In this document: piece by piece, positions 1-17,042 of the stretch
How positions within the stretch are numbered: the stretch's first letter is position 1
Layout of the letters: each line of letters begins with the position of its first letter
NCBI RefSeq assembly: GCF_004801415.1
Contig: NZ_SSNX01000001.1
Location: 744,001 to 808,000, forward strand
DNA length: 64,000 nucleotides
Reading direction: 5' to 3'
From: Deinococcus sp. KSM4-11
GTDB taxonomy: Bacteria > Deinococcota > Deinococci > Deinococcales > Deinococcaceae
Notes under the pieces: generated by a model
Databases searched by the model: none
Seen by the model: only the letters and a program-made list of their open reading frames with translations
What the model was told of the DNA's origin: nothing
Program-made: the position numbers and the translations under genes

Positions 1-1
1 G

Positions 2-1812
<1,811 letters not shown>

Positions 1813-1815
1813 GCC

Positions 1816-2736
1816 ATGACCGTGGCCGCAGTCCCGCGCATGTATGCGGTCGTGCTCAACCCGCAGGCTGGAGGTGGAGCCGCCGCGCGCGCCTGGCCGT
1901 CTCTGCGCGTCGAACTGGAAGCGCGCGGTCTGCCCTATGTCCTGATTCAGGAACCGAGCGGCGAAGCCGCGTTGGCCCGCGTGAAGGCTCTGGAGGCCGA
2001 CGTGGCCGTGCTCGCCGTGGGTGGAGACGGTACCGTTGGAGCGCTCCTGCCGGCCATCGTCGGGACTGGGCGGCCCCTGGGCATCCTGCCTCTGGGCACC
2101 GGGAACGACTTTGCCGGCATGCTCAGGCTCCGTCCCGGACAGCTTGGCCCGGCCCTCGACCGGCTGCGTTACGCCCCCCGCCTCGTGGATGCACTGGAAG
2201 TCACCATCGAGGCAGGTGAGCAGCAGGGTCGCCATGCGGTGCTGCTGAACGGCCTCGGCATGGGCTTCGATGCCCAGGTCGCCGCGACGATGGCCAGCGC
2301 TCCGTCCCGGTTGCAGGGCTTCTCCCGCTATGCGTGGGCCGCTCTCGTGACGGTGCGAGAACTGTCCCTGACGCCAGTCACCATCACGATGGATGGCGCC
2401 CTGCTCTATGACGGGCCGAGCGCCCTGGTGGCCGTCATGAACGGCACCCGCTACGGGGGAGGGTTCCAGATCAGCCCGGACAGCGACGTGCGGGACGGGT
2501 TGATCAACGTCCTGGCCAGCCGAAACGTGACGCGCCTGGGGATGATTGACCTGATGGGCCGTGTTCTACGGGGCCGGCACCTGAATCACCCACTCGTCCG
2601 TGCGGGCGTCGGTAAAGAGGTGGTGGTGTCCTGGGCTTCGCCCGTCGATCTACACCTGGACGGGGATCTGGCCGGGAAGGTTTTGCGCCTGCGCGCCCGC
2701 GTTTTGCCAGCATCGGTCACGCTGTTGAATGCCTGA
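1816..2736 (+). CDS. Diacylglycerol kinase-type lipid kinase
   Basis: This 306-residue protein has the DAGK catalytic fold: [11 protein letters not shown] at the N-terminus (phosphate-binding NP-x-G), [12 protein letters not shown] (the GGDGT nucleotide-binding loop near residue 75) and [11 protein letters not shown]. Family members (DgkB, YegS, LCB5-like) phosphorylate diacylglycerol or related lipids. It starts three bases after the wecB stop, so it is probably the third cistron of this operon and could recycle lipid released during envelope polymer assembly; that role is inferred. A second, diverged member of the same family lies at 22596-23588. Confidence 0.85.
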   Translation: MTVAAVPRMYAVVLNPQAGGGAAARAWPSLRVELEARGLPYVLIQEPSGEAALARVKALEADVAVLAVGGDGTVGALLPAIVGTGRPLGILPLGTGNDFAGMLRLRPGQLGPALDRLRYAPRLVDALEVTIEAGEQQGRHAVLLNGLGMGFDAQVAATMASAPSRLQGFSRYAWAALVTVRELSLTPVTITMDGALLYDGPSALVAVMNGTRYGGGFQISPDSDVRDGLINVLASRNVTRLGMIDLMGRVLRGRHLNHPLVRAGVGKEVVVSWASPVDLHLDGDLAGKVLRLRARVLPASVTLLNA

Positions 2737-2803
2737 AGAGGGAGCAGACAGGCCCATACCCTGAATTTCAATAACTGGATATGAATATTCTGATGTACCC
2801 GGA

Positions 2804-2833
2804 GGGCCGGAGGCGTGTGCCGCACCCCGGCCC
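2804..2833. terminator. GC-rich hairpin between convergent genes
   Basis: Seven-base arms GGGCCGG and CCGGCCC are separated by 16 bases, between the converging lipid kinase and asnS ends. There is no T-tract on either side, so it is only a possible shared terminator. Confidence 0.35.
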
Positions 2834-2847
2834 AGTTCCTCATATCC

Positions 2848-4191
<1,344 letters not shown>

Positions 4192-4239
4192 CGGGCGCCA
4201 GTATAGGAGAGTGCCCGAAGGGAGAGAAATAAGGGGAAA

Positions 4240-4281
4240 CAAAAAATTCACGAGCACGGAAAATTGTGAATATATTCACTA
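4240..4281 (-). repeat. Dispersed ~42-bp element, copy 1 (tpiA-asnS)
   Basis: Read on the minus strand it starts TAGTGAATATATTCAC, continues through a nine-base spacer, reaches TCGTGAA and ends in a T-rich TTTTTTG. It shares its three half-sites and their spacing with copies at 12803, 27235, 28858 and 44997, and more loosely with 8057. It lies just downstream of tpiA and upstream of asnS. Confidence 0.7.
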
Positions 4282-4328
4282 GACGGGGTTGCGGGATACC
4301 CCGCCAGTAGCGACGGGGCAGGAGTAGT

Positions 4329-5062
4329 TCAGGCGTCTTTGAGCGCGTCGTTCATGCCGAGCACGTCAGCGACTTTCAGGCTCGCGCCACCCACCAGGGC
4401 GCCGTTGATGTTCGGCTTCGCGCAGATGCTCGCGATGTTGTCCGGCTTCACGCTCCCGCCGTACAGCACGCGAATCTCCGACGACTTCTTGCCGTAGCGT
4501 TCCTCCAGTGCGGAGCGGATGGCCACGGCAAGTTCCTCGGCATCGTCTGCCGTGGCGGTCTTCCCGGTGCCGATCGCCCACACGGGTTCGTAGGCAATAA
4601 CGACATCCGAACCGACGCCTTCTAGGCTGCCGTGCAACTGCGCCAGGGTGTAGGCGACCTGTTGGCCCTTCTCACGCACGTCGAGCTTTTCGCCCACACA
4701 GACGATGGGCAACAGACCATTCGCCTGCACCAGTTTCGCCTTGGCGGCCACCACGTTGTCTGTCTCGCCGTGGTAGTCGCGCCGCTCACTGTGCCCGACG
4801 ACCACGTATTGCACGCCCACATCGGCGAGCATGGCGGCGCTGGTCTCGCCCGTGTACGCGCCGGACTCGTGTGCCGAGACATCCTGCGCGCCCAGACCCA
4901 CGCCGGCAGGGAGGTTCGCGGCCAGGGTGGAGATCGTCACGAATGGGGCCATTACGGCCAGCTCCGCATTGCCTTCCTCGTAGCGCTCGCCCAGTTCCGC
5001 CGCCCAGCTGCGGGCCTCGCTGGGGGTCTTGTTCATCTTCCAGTTCAGGGCCAGGAGGTTCC

Positions 5063-5066
<4 letters not shown>
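4329..5066 (-). CDS. tpiA: Triosephosphate isomerase
   Basis: The 245-residue product has all catalytic landmarks of the TIM barrel: NWKMNK with the catalytic Lys near residue 11, VVGHSERR with the catalytic His, [14 protein letters not shown] with the catalytic Glu, and YGGSVKP in the phosphate loop. It interconverts dihydroxyacetone phosphate and glyceraldehyde-3-phosphate in glycolysis. Its ATG overlaps the pgk stop (ATGA), making it the third gene of a gap-pgk-tpiA operon. Confidence 0.96.
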
Positions 5067-6235
<1,169 letters not shown>

Positions 6236-6253
6236 GTGTCCTCCGTAGTAAAA

Positions 6254-6305
6254 AGTTGATGGTTGATAGGTGATGGCAACACCATCCGTCTATCAACCAT
6301 CAACT
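6254..6305. repeat. Long perfect inverted repeat between gap and pgk
   Basis: Arms AGTTGATGGTTGATAG (6254-6269) and its exact complement (6290-6305) enclose a loop that itself holds GATGG/CCATC. In the gap-pgk transcript this folds into a 16-bp stem topped by a short second stem. It can act as an mRNA processing or stability element, or as an attenuator setting gap above pgk expression; it has no T-tract, so a plain terminator is unlikely. Confidence 0.7.
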
Positions 6306-6313
6306 GTCGGCGT

Positions 6314-7366
<1,053 letters not shown>

Positions 7367-7393
7367 CTACGCCGAAAGGATGAATGGGTATTC

Positions 7394-7408
7394 GTGTCCT
7401 CTGGACAC
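7394..7408. promoter_or_regulatory. Short perfect dyad upstream of gap
   Basis: GTGTCC-TCT-GGACAC is a perfect six-base dyad about 90 bases before the gap start codon. It could be an operator for the glycolytic operon. Nothing else supports this, and short dyads arise by chance in GC-rich DNA. Confidence 0.25.
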
Positions 7409-7443
7409 CAAGCTAGCCAGCCCGGCGCGTGTCAGAGAGCAGC

Positions 7444-7995
7444 TCAGCGGGGAGGGAGCAGCGTGAACGACACATTCACGGTCACGACATTGCTGGAGTT
7501 CGGGTAATTCACGCCGAAATCGTGCGGATTGAACTTAAACTGCGTGGCCACGTTGATCTGCCCACCGACCAGCGTGGCCTTGACCGGCGCATTGATGCTG
7601 AGGGTCGTGGCCTTCACAGTAAGCTTGCCGACCACCGTGGTCTCGAGCGTCACCCCCTCAATCAGCCGCCCGCCGGGGATGCCGTCCAGAACGAAGGTCG
7701 CGTTGGGATGATGGGCCGCGTCGAGGGCACGTTCACTGCGCGCATCGTTGTCTCGCAAGCCGATACCCGTGTTGAGGTTCACGACGGGAACCGTCACCGT
7801 GCCCTGTGATCCGGCCAGAGCCTCCGGGTCGAGGACGACGCTGGCCGTGACGCCGGGAATGGTGCCTCGCACCGTCACGAACAGCACCCGGTGCTCGAAG
7901 GTGGCCGTCCCGGCCTGCGCCGAGTAAAAGACTGGGACGGCAAGGGTCGAACTCAGGGTGCACAGGGCCAATAGAACGCGCAGGCGGGACGACAT
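7444..7995 (-). CDS. YceI-family secreted protein
   Basis: The 183-residue product starts with a typical Sec signal peptide (hydrophobic LRVLLALCTLSSTLA, cleavage probably after AQA near residue 28). The mature part resembles the YceI lipocalin-like fold: a HRVLFVTVRG opening, the LDPEAL / VPVVNLNTGIGLRDNDAR stretch and a NATFVLDGIPGG segment. YceI proteins bind long isoprenoid or lipid molecules in the periplasm; the ligand here is unknown. It is monocistronic and divergent from lysC, with a degenerate copy of the dispersed element in the shared upstream region. Confidence 0.75.
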   Translation of the reverse strand: MSSRLRVLLALCTLSSTLAVPVFYSAQAGTATFEHRVLFVTVRGTIPGVTASVVLDPEALAGSQGTVTVPVVNLNTGIGLRDNDARSERALDAAHHPNATFVLDGIPGGRLIEGVTLETTVVGKLTVKATTLSINAPVKATLVGGQINVATQFKFNPHDFGVNYPNSSNVVTVNVSFTLLPPR

Positions 7996-8056
7996 GGCTC
8001 AAGCATGGGGCCATGGGGTGAGAGGATGGACGTCTGGCAGGGGAGGAATGTGCAAC

Positions 8057-8101
8057 CAATATAATCCGCACTTGCCTGATTAATCGTGAAAGTATTCACT
8101 A
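8057..8101 (-). repeat. Dispersed ~42-bp element, copy 2 (degenerate, yceI-lysC)
   Basis: On the minus strand the left palindrome GTGAATACTTTCAC and the following GATTAAT are intact, but the third half-site is altered. This is the only copy found between divergent genes, about 55 bases before both starts, so here it could act as an operator. Confidence 0.5.
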
Positions 8102-8156
8102 ATCATTTGACCAGACCACGCGATCTGCTTGAATATCCGCCCGCCATACTGATTCC

Positions 8157-9569
<1,413 letters not shown>

Positions 9570-9573
9570 CCTC

Positions 9574-10290
9574 CTAGTTTCCCTCCGCTGACGTGGTCTG
9601 CGCTGGGCTCGCGGGTGGCACTGGTGTGGCCAGCACCGTCCAGCGCCGCCGCACCACCAGATACAGGCCGACCACCCACGCCACACTGAACAGGAAGCCC
9701 ACCATGACATCCGTGGGGTAGTGCACGCCGAGGTAATTCCGGCTCACGCCGATCAGGACGGCCCAGGCCACGCCAAGCACCATCACCGGCCAGCCCCAGC
9801 GGCTCTTCCAGAACACCAGCCCGAGGGCGATTCCAAACGCTGCATTCGCCATGGTGTGACCGCTGGGGAACGAGTAGCCGGGTTCGATCAGCACAGCCAC
9901 CAGCTGATCCGGTCGAGGCCGCTGGAAGGCCACCTTGGCCAGCACGTTGATAAGCGTCGCACCGGCTAGCGCCAGTACAAGAAACCACGCATGGGCGTGA
10001 CTGCGGTATTTCGCAATCAGGGCTGCGACGATCACCGTGATGACGGGTAGCACGCCCACGCCGCCAATCACGGCCAGATCCCTCGCGATCCGGGTCAGGG
10101 CCGGGGTGCGGTGAGCGGCGTACCATGCGAGGATTGCCTGATCCCAGCGGTAGCCGCCTTCGCGGAAGATCTCATCCGTGAAGTGCGCCACTAGGATCAG
10201 GGGCAACAGAACCCCGAGCAGCACCAGCAGCACCAGCCGCCAGTGCAGGCGCAGCAGCGGAAAGAACACGGAGCGGATCTGCGCGGTCAT
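9574..10290 (-). CDS. PAP2-family membrane phosphatase
   Basis: A 238-residue protein with about six hydrophobic helices. It has the three PAP2 motifs: [25 protein letters not shown] and [16 protein letters not shown]. Family members dephosphorylate phosphatidic acid, phosphatidylglycerol phosphate or undecaprenyl pyrophosphate on the outer membrane face; the substrate cannot be told from sequence. The ATG at residue 36 of the longest frame was chosen because the added N-terminus is hydrophilic and unlike the family. Confidence 0.85.
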   Translation of the reverse strand: MTAQIRSVFFPLLRLHWRLVLLVLLGVLLPLILVAHFTDEIFREGGYRWDQAILAWYAAHRTPALTRIARDLAVIGGVGVLPVITVIVAALIAKYRSHAHAWFLVLALAGATLINVLAKVAFQRPRPDQLVAVLIEPGYSFPSGHTMANAAFGIALGLVFWKSRWGWPVMVLGVAWAVLIGVSRNYLGVHYPTDVMVGFLFSVAWVVGLYLVVRRRWTVLATPVPPASPAQTTSAEGN

Positions 10291-10554
10291 GCCGCAATTA
10301 CACACGACCGGCCCGTACGGGCACTTGGTGCTTCGTTCACGGTCTCGGGTGTGGCCCGGGTGCTGAGCGGTGAAGGCCGACCAGGACACCAACAACGCGC
10401 GGTCGGGCTGGCGTATGCCGGCTAAGCCACCCGGCTCACTGCATGCTCAGCCACCCCGCGCATGTGCTGGGGAGGGGGTCGGGAGCACCATGGGCACAGG
10501 AAGGAAGACCGAGCACGGATGCCACAGCGGCAGCGGCTTCACCCGGAGCAGACC

Positions 10555-10722
10555 ATGAATTCCAACGCCCACCTGCACCTCGCCCAACAGCGTGCCGAAC
10601 ACCTCCGGCAGGAAGCCCGCCAGGATCACCTGGCCCGTCTGGCCCTGGCCGCCCGGCCCGCCGCTCCCGAACGGCCGGCCCACGACCTCCGGGCGCTGCT
10701 GGTTCGACTGCACCTCGCATGA
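10555..10722 (+). CDS. Small helical protein of unknown function (55 aa)
   Basis: A 55-residue ORF starting MNSNAHLHLAQQRAEHL, rich in Ala, Arg, His, Leu and Gln and predicted as one or two amphipathic helices. It is preceded by CGGAGC and followed after 21 bases by a textbook intrinsic terminator, so it is probably a real short transcript. I do not recognise a named family, though small Arg/Leu-rich helical proteins of this look occur in other high-GC bacteria. Function unknown. Confidence 0.6.
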   Translation: MNSNAHLHLAQQRAEHLRQEARQDHLARLALAARPAAPERPAHDLRALLVRLHLA

Positions 10723-10743
10723 GCACCCCCGCCTCCCAAACCA

Positions 10744-10771
10744 CCGCCTGCGCTGATCCGCAGGCGGTTTT
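10744..10771 (+). terminator. Intrinsic terminator after the 55-aa ORF
   Basis: Arms CCGCCTGCG and CGCAGGCGG form a perfect nine-base stem with a six-base loop, followed by TTTT on the plus strand. Confidence 0.85.
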
Positions 10772-10871
10772 CAGTGGGCCGGGGTTGCTGGTTCAGACCT
10801 GGGGTTCCACGCTGGGGCACTCACGGGAGACGCGTATCAAGAGACGACCTGACTCCAGCCGACATTCAGGT

Positions 10872-12725
<1,854 letters not shown>

Positions 12726-12802
12726 CCGGCCAGCATAGAGGAATACCTTGTGCAAGACGGGGTTTTGCAGCACCAAGCGGATCGAGAAGAACCTCAATGG
12801 GG

Positions 12803-12844
12803 CAATTATTTCACGATGGCGTAGAATCGTGAATTATTTCACTA
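12803..12844 (-). repeat. Dispersed ~42-bp element, copy 3 (uvrC upstream)
   Basis: The minus strand reads TTAGTGAAATAATTCACGAT, a nine-base spacer, then TCGTGAAATAATTG. It lies 24 bases after the stop of the Gfo/Idh gene and about 80 bases before the uvrC start. Confidence 0.7.
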
Positions 12845-12867
12845 ATAGGTACTATAACCCCATCGTT

Positions 12868-14073
12868 TTATAGATTTACAACGGATCCATTCAGGCGAGC
12901 CCGTTCTGCCGCGAAGGCCATGCGATGCGAGTCGAGCGACACTGACAGGGGAGAGGGCCATGGCGCCTCGCCACGGAGGGCGCTCAGCCATGACGACACC
13001 AGGGCAATATCGCCGCCGCCATGGTTGCCGCTGGCTTCAACCGTCCAGGTGCGGCTGTGGCCAGTCCGGAACTCATGGTGCTCGAGTTCTCCGCGTTCCA
13101 TGTGGCCACGCAGCTCGCCGAACGGCCCGACGAGTTTGAGGGTGCGGGTGTTGTCGTGGGTGAAGGCAGTGACCGTGAGCTGCGCGGTCAGGCCACCCTG
13201 GAACCCCACGGTGACCGCCTGGTGATCGACCACCGTGTTGCGTCCGGCATACACACACTCGCCGTAGGGACCGCTCGCGAGGGCCTCCTCCAGACTGTGG
13301 CCCCCGGCAACCAGCACCGTGACGGGCCAGCGATCCGTTGGTCGGCTGCGATAGAAGCGCCGGGCATCAAAGGGGCAGTCGGCCACCGGGCAGGTCACGC
13401 ACCGATCCGATGCTCCAGCTGGCGCGTTTTCCGGGCGGAAGTGATTCAGGCCGCCCACACTGCTTACCGTGACGGGGGGGCTGCCCGCGTACCAGCGCAG
13501 AAGATCCAGATCATGGCAGGACTTCGCGAGCAGGAACGGGGCCGCCGGTGGACTCGCACGCCAGTTTCCCCGCACATAGGAGTGCGCATAATGCCAGTAG
13601 CCGACGTTCTCCGTCCAAATCATGCCGATCAGTGGCCCCAACACGTCGGAATCCACGACCCGGCGGATGTCCTGGAAGAACGGCGTGCTCCGGAGCACGT
13701 GGCAGACCGTGACCGTGCCGCTTGAGGCCGCTTCGGCCTGGAGGATCACGTCCAGTTCGGTTTCTTCCAGACAGATGGGTTTTTCCAGCAGGACGTGGTA
13801 CCCAAGTTGCAGGGCCTGGAGACACGGCTCCACATGCAGATGATCGGGCGTGGCGATGACAACTGCATCCGCGACCTTGCCAGCGTTGAAGAACTCGTCC
13901 CAGTGCGCGAAGCACGCGCCATCCGGGACATCGAACCGCCGGGCGACTTCGGCCAGGCGATCCGGGCGGGGATCGACCAGCGCCACAATCTGGGCCCCCT
14001 GTTTCGTCAGGTGCGTGGCGTACACGTCCGCGCCCCGGTTCCCACACCCGATGACCGCGATCCGGGGCGTCAT
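12868..14073 (-). CDS. Gfo/Idh/MocA-family oxidoreductase
   Basis: A 401-residue NAD(P)-dependent oxidoreductase. The N-terminal Rossmann domain carries IAVIGCGNRGADVY, and VLLEKPICLEE holds the EKP catalytic Lys. The C-terminal part has GNWRASPPAAPFLLAKSCHDLDLLRWY. A CVTCPVADCPFDA cluster (three Cys) near residue 228 resembles inserts seen in some family members and may bind metal. Its ATG overlaps the epimerase stop (ATGA), so it is the last gene of the 17.7-12.9 kb operon. Substrate unknown; context suggests an amino-sugar or cell-wall-derived compound. Confidence 0.82.
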   Translation of the reverse strand: MTPRIAVIGCGNRGADVYATHLTKQGAQIVALVDPRPDRLAEVARRFDVPDGACFAHWDEFFNAGKVADAVVIATPDHLHVEPCLQALQLGYHVLLEKPICLEETELDVILQAEAASSGTVTVCHVLRSTPFFQDIRRVVDSDVLGPLIGMIWTENVGYWHYAHSYVRGNWRASPPAAPFLLAKSCHDLDLLRWYAGSPPVTVSSVGGLNHFRPENAPAGASDRCVTCPVADCPFDARRFYRSRPTDRWPVTVLVAGGHSLEEALASGPYGECVYAGRNTVVDHQAVTVGFQGGLTAQLTVTAFTHDNTRTLKLVGPFGELRGHMERGELEHHEFRTGHSRTWTVEASGNHGGGDIALVSSWLSALRGEAPWPSPLSVSLDSHRMAFAAERARLNGSVVNL

Positions 14074-15101
14074 GCCCGCTCGACGCCCCAGCCGGGCTTC
14101 GTCGGCCGGGTGAGGTGCCCGGCTCGCCACTCCAGCCCCGTGAAAGGATCCTCCGCGAGCAGCAGGGCTCCATCCAGATCGGCCCAGTCGCACAGGCCCG
14201 CGAGGTGTGCGGCGGCGCTGATGCCGAGGCTGCTCTCGATCATGCAGCCCATCATCACGCTCAGACCGTGCGCGCGGGCCAGCCGCACGGCCCGCAACGC
14301 CTGGAGAGGCCCGCCGAGTTTCGCGAGTTTGAGGTTCACGCCGTCGAAGGCGCGGGTCAGGGCCAGCAGATCCGAGACATGGTGGAGGCTCTCGTCAGCC
14401 ACCACCGGCATGGGCGCGCGCGCCCGCAGCTCCGCATGACCTTCGAGATCAGCCGCGGCGAGCGGCTGTTCCAGCAGTTCCACCTTGGCGGCATCAAGCA
14501 CGCCCAGCATGCGGCGGGCGCGGGCGCGGGTCCACGCGGCGTTGGCATCCACCCGCAGGGTCACGTCCGGCACCTCCTCCCGCAGGGCTTCTAGAATGGC
14601 CTCGTCACGATCCGTGCCGAGCTTCACCTTTAGGATGCTGTATCCGCGTGCCACGGCCTCCCTGGCCTGGGCGCGCATGGACGGCAACTCGCCCAGCGAC
14701 ACGGTGTAACTGCTGTCCGGAATGGGGGAGGGCGTGAGGCCCAGCAGCCGCCACACGGGCTGGTTCACACTCCGCGCGCACCATTCCAGCGCAGCCATCT
14801 CCAGCGCGCACTTCACGCTCGGATGGTCGTGCGGCATCAACGCCGACAGCCGGGCCGTCAGCCCGTCCCACTCCCACGGATCCTGCACGGCCGGGGCGAG
14901 CAGCGGAAGGATGGCCTCGACGGTGCCGCGGGTCTCGCCGTAGAAGGCGTTCGGGGCCGCCTCGCCCCGCCCGACCTGTCCATCTAGATTCAGCGTGACG
15001 ATGGTGCGCGGGTACACCAAATGCGTCCAGCGGGCGATGCCGAAGGGCTGCGCCGTGTGCAGCTCCAGCGTTTCCCAGCTCAGGTCGTGGGCTGTCGTCA
15101 C
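14070..15101 (-). CDS. L-Ala-D/L-Glu (dipeptide) epimerase
   Basis: A 343-residue enolase-superfamily enzyme of the muconate-lactonizing subgroup. The KxK base motif is in SILKVKLGTD, metal ligands in RVDANAAWT, LLEQPL and VVADES, and the second catalytic Lys in NLKLAKLGG. Such enzymes epimerise L-Ala-D-Glu released from peptidoglycan so that ordinary dipeptidases can cleave it. The GTG start overlaps the NlpC/P60 stop (GTGA). Its neighbours, an NlpC/P60 endopeptidase and an M19 dipeptidase, match that pathway closely; Bacillus ykfBC pairs the same two activities. Confidence 0.85.
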   Translation of the reverse strand: MTTAHDLSWETLELHTAQPFGIARWTHLVYPRTIVTLNLDGQVGRGEAAPNAFYGETRGTVEAILPLLAPAVQDPWEWDGLTARLSALMPHDHPSVKCALEMAALEWCARSVNQPVWRLLGLTPSPIPDSSYTVSLGELPSMRAQAREAVARGYSILKVKLGTDRDEAILEALREEVPDVTLRVDANAAWTRARARRMLGVLDAAKVELLEQPLAAADLEGHAELRARAPMPVVADESLHHVSDLLALTRAFDGVNLKLAKLGGPLQALRAVRLARAHGLSVMMGCMIESSLGISAAAHLAGLCDWADLDGALLLAEDPFTGLEWRAGHLTRPTKPGWGVERA

Positions 15102-15964
15102 GCCAGCCACCGGCCATACCCAGTCAGGCTGCCGGCCAGTCGCCGCCCGTAGTCGCCCTCGCCCAGCGTCTCGATGGTGACCCGCATGTGCGTCGCGTTC
15201 GTGTGGATCATGCGCCGTGCGTCTAGCATGAGGCCCACGTGACCGGGAAAGAACGCCAGGTCGCCGCGTGCCGGTTCTTCCACCGATGCCAGCGCGTGTG
15301 CCTGCTGATCCGCATCCCGTGGCAGGGCCCGGCCGACCGCGCCGTAGACAAGCTGCGTCAGGCCCGAACAGTCCAGGCCCCACGCGCTTCGGCCTCCCCA
15401 CACGTAGGGCGCGTCCAGGAATCGCAGGGCCAGATCCACCGGATCGTGAACCTGCAGCGGCGTCAGCACGACCTCCTGAACCCACGCCTCACTGCCGTCG
15501 GGCAGGAGCACGGGCACCCAGTGCCGGTGGGCGTCCTCGACGATCTCACCGTCAGCCCGGCCCAGCAGACTGCCCAGACTCAGCTCGGCGCGGATGGGCT
15601 GACTCACCTTCGGCCCGGCGAACGCGTGACCCCGGAGCGCCGTCACCTTCAGGGTCGGCTGGGTACGAGCGGTCAATTCGTTCGCGCGTGCCCAGCCCAG
15701 GTACCGGTCGTGACCCGTCCGGGCACGCACCCAGCCGTCCGGGCCGTCCCAGAGCACCTCGACCGGCTCACCCGGGAGGGCCTCGGTCACCTGGGCCGCA
15801 GCGTGTTCAGGCGCCGCTTTCAGGGAGACGCGGGCATTCCCGGCCTGCATGGGCTGGGGGGCCACAAACGTCCACTCGGATTCCGTGAGGTGGTCGCGCA
15901 GGCTGTCCTCGGCCACCCGGTGGTGTTCGTCGTAGGCGTGCTGGCGGGGATCGAGCTCAGTCAT
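15098..15964 (-). CDS. SH3-NlpC/P60 murein peptide endopeptidase
   Basis: A 288-residue cysteine peptidase. Two bacterial SH3-like segments (about residues 50-100 and 110-165) precede an NlpC/P60 domain: LDCSGLTQLVYGAVG has the catalytic Cys, FFPGHVGLM the catalytic His. The SH3-SH3-NlpC layout and the adjacent epimerase match the YkfC type, which cleaves gamma-D-Glu-DAP bonds in free murein peptides with an N-terminal L-Ala. No signal peptide is present with the chosen ATG, consistent with cytosolic recycling rather than wall hydrolysis. The stop overlaps the epimerase start. Confidence 0.85.
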   Translation of the reverse strand: MTELDPRQHAYDEHHRVAEDSLRDHLTESEWTFVAPQPMQAGNARVSLKAAPEHAAAQVTEALPGEPVEVLWDGPDGWVRARTGHDRYLGWARANELTARTQPTLKVTALRGHAFAGPKVSQPIRAELSLGSLLGRADGEIVEDAHRHWVPVLLPDGSEAWVQEVVLTPLQVHDPVDLALRFLDAPYVWGGRSAWGLDCSGLTQLVYGAVGRALPRDADQQAHALASVEEPARGDLAFFPGHVGLMLDARRMIHTNATHMRVTIETLGEGDYGRRLAGSLTGYGRWLA

Positions 15965-16040
15965 GACGTTCACCAGGGTAGCGCGGACCGGGCTGAGGCG
16001 ACTCCTCCGACGCTGACCACCGGTCGTGATGCCGGGACGT

Positions 16041-17042
16041 CTAGAGGTTCTCCTGCAGCCAGCGGGCCCAGTTTCCGCCCGCCACGCCCGCACGCGCCAA
16101 GGCAGGCAGGAGATCGAGCACCGAGGGGACATCCCGGTACGACTCGATCCCCAGCGGCGTCTTATCGGCGCCGAAGCCGCCGTCCATGTCGGTGCCCAGG
16201 GCCACGTGATCCCACCCGATCAATTCAGCGTAGTGCCGGGCGTGTTCGGCGAGGGCTTCCAGCGGCACCCGCTGGTGATCGGGGATACCGGCCCGCAGAA
16301 AGCGGCTGAGGTACACCAGGCCGATTACGCCGCCCGTCGTGGCGATGGCGCGGGCCATGTCGTCCGTGAGATGCCGGTTACCGGGCACGAGTGCGCGGGC
16401 GTTGCTGTGCGACGCGATCATGCGCGGCCCGAGGTCTCCAGCGTCCCAGAACGACGCGTCGTCCAGGTGGGAGGCGTCGAGCGTCACGCCGAGCTCCTGC
16501 ATTGCCTTCACCAGGTCGCGTCCAGCGGGCGTGAGCGGCCCTGGCGCATCGGTGCCCCCAGCATACCGCGTGGCTCCCCAGGCCAGACCCACGATCTTCA
16601 CGCCGCGCTCCACCCACCACGCGAGATCGTCCGGTGACCGCACGGGATCGGCTCCCTCCATCAGCAGCACCACGCCCAGTGGGGCCTCGGATTCCGCGAT
16701 GTGGTGGGTCACCTCCGCGCCGCTGGTCAACAGACGGATCCATCCGGCGTCCTGCCAGCGGTGGTACTGGTCGAGCTGCGCCGTAGCCTGCGCGTGGGCA
16801 CCCTCGGCATCCGTGTAGCCGCCCGGCATGGTCGGCGTCAGGGGTGCCGCGAAGAGGGTGCCCAGGCACACGCGAAGGCCAGCCTGCCGCAATTCAGGAA
16901 AGGTCACGGTCGCCAGCTGGTCGGGCACGGGATCGGCGGCCCGCAGCTGCCCCACCGTTCCCGTGAGGTCGCGGCCCAGGCCGGCGTTGAAGGCGAGATC
17001 GAGGTGACCATCGATCAGGAGTCGATTCGTGGGGTCGGTCAT
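16041..17042 (-). CDS. Membrane dipeptidase-family (M19) dipeptidase
   Basis: A 333-residue zinc dipeptidase of the renal dipeptidase family. Signatures are LIDGHLDLAF (HxD), LLMEGADPV (bridging Glu), ASHSNARAL (His) and LGTDMDGGFG. There is no signal peptide. The family hydrolyses dipeptides, often with a D-residue on the C-terminal side. The ATG overlaps the HAD gene stop (ATGA), and a 76-base gap separates it from the NlpC/P60 gene. In context it probably hydrolyses Ala-Glu or other murein dipeptides; that is inference. Confidence 0.88.
   Translation of the reverse strand: MTDPTNRLLIDGHLDLAFNAGLGRDLTGTVGQLRAADPVPDQLATVTFPELRQAGLRVCLGTLFAAPLTPTMPGGYTDAEGAHAQATAQLDQYHRWQDAGWIRLLTSGAEVTHHIAESEAPLGVVLLMEGADPVRSPDDLAWWVERGVKIVGLAWGATRYAGGTDAPGPLTPAGRDLVKAMQELGVTLDASHLDDASFWDAGDLGPRMIASHSNARALVPGNRHLTDDMARAIATTGGVIGLVYLSRFLRAGIPDHQRVPLEALAEHARHYAELIGWDHVALGTDMDGGFGADKTPLGIESYRDVPSVLDLLPALARAGVAGGNWARWLQENL

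Noticed and set aside
12726..12867. Radiation/desiccation response motif before uvrC
   Set aside because: The TTATG-type RDRM palindrome was not found here or elsewhere in the window; the dyad present is the dispersed element.
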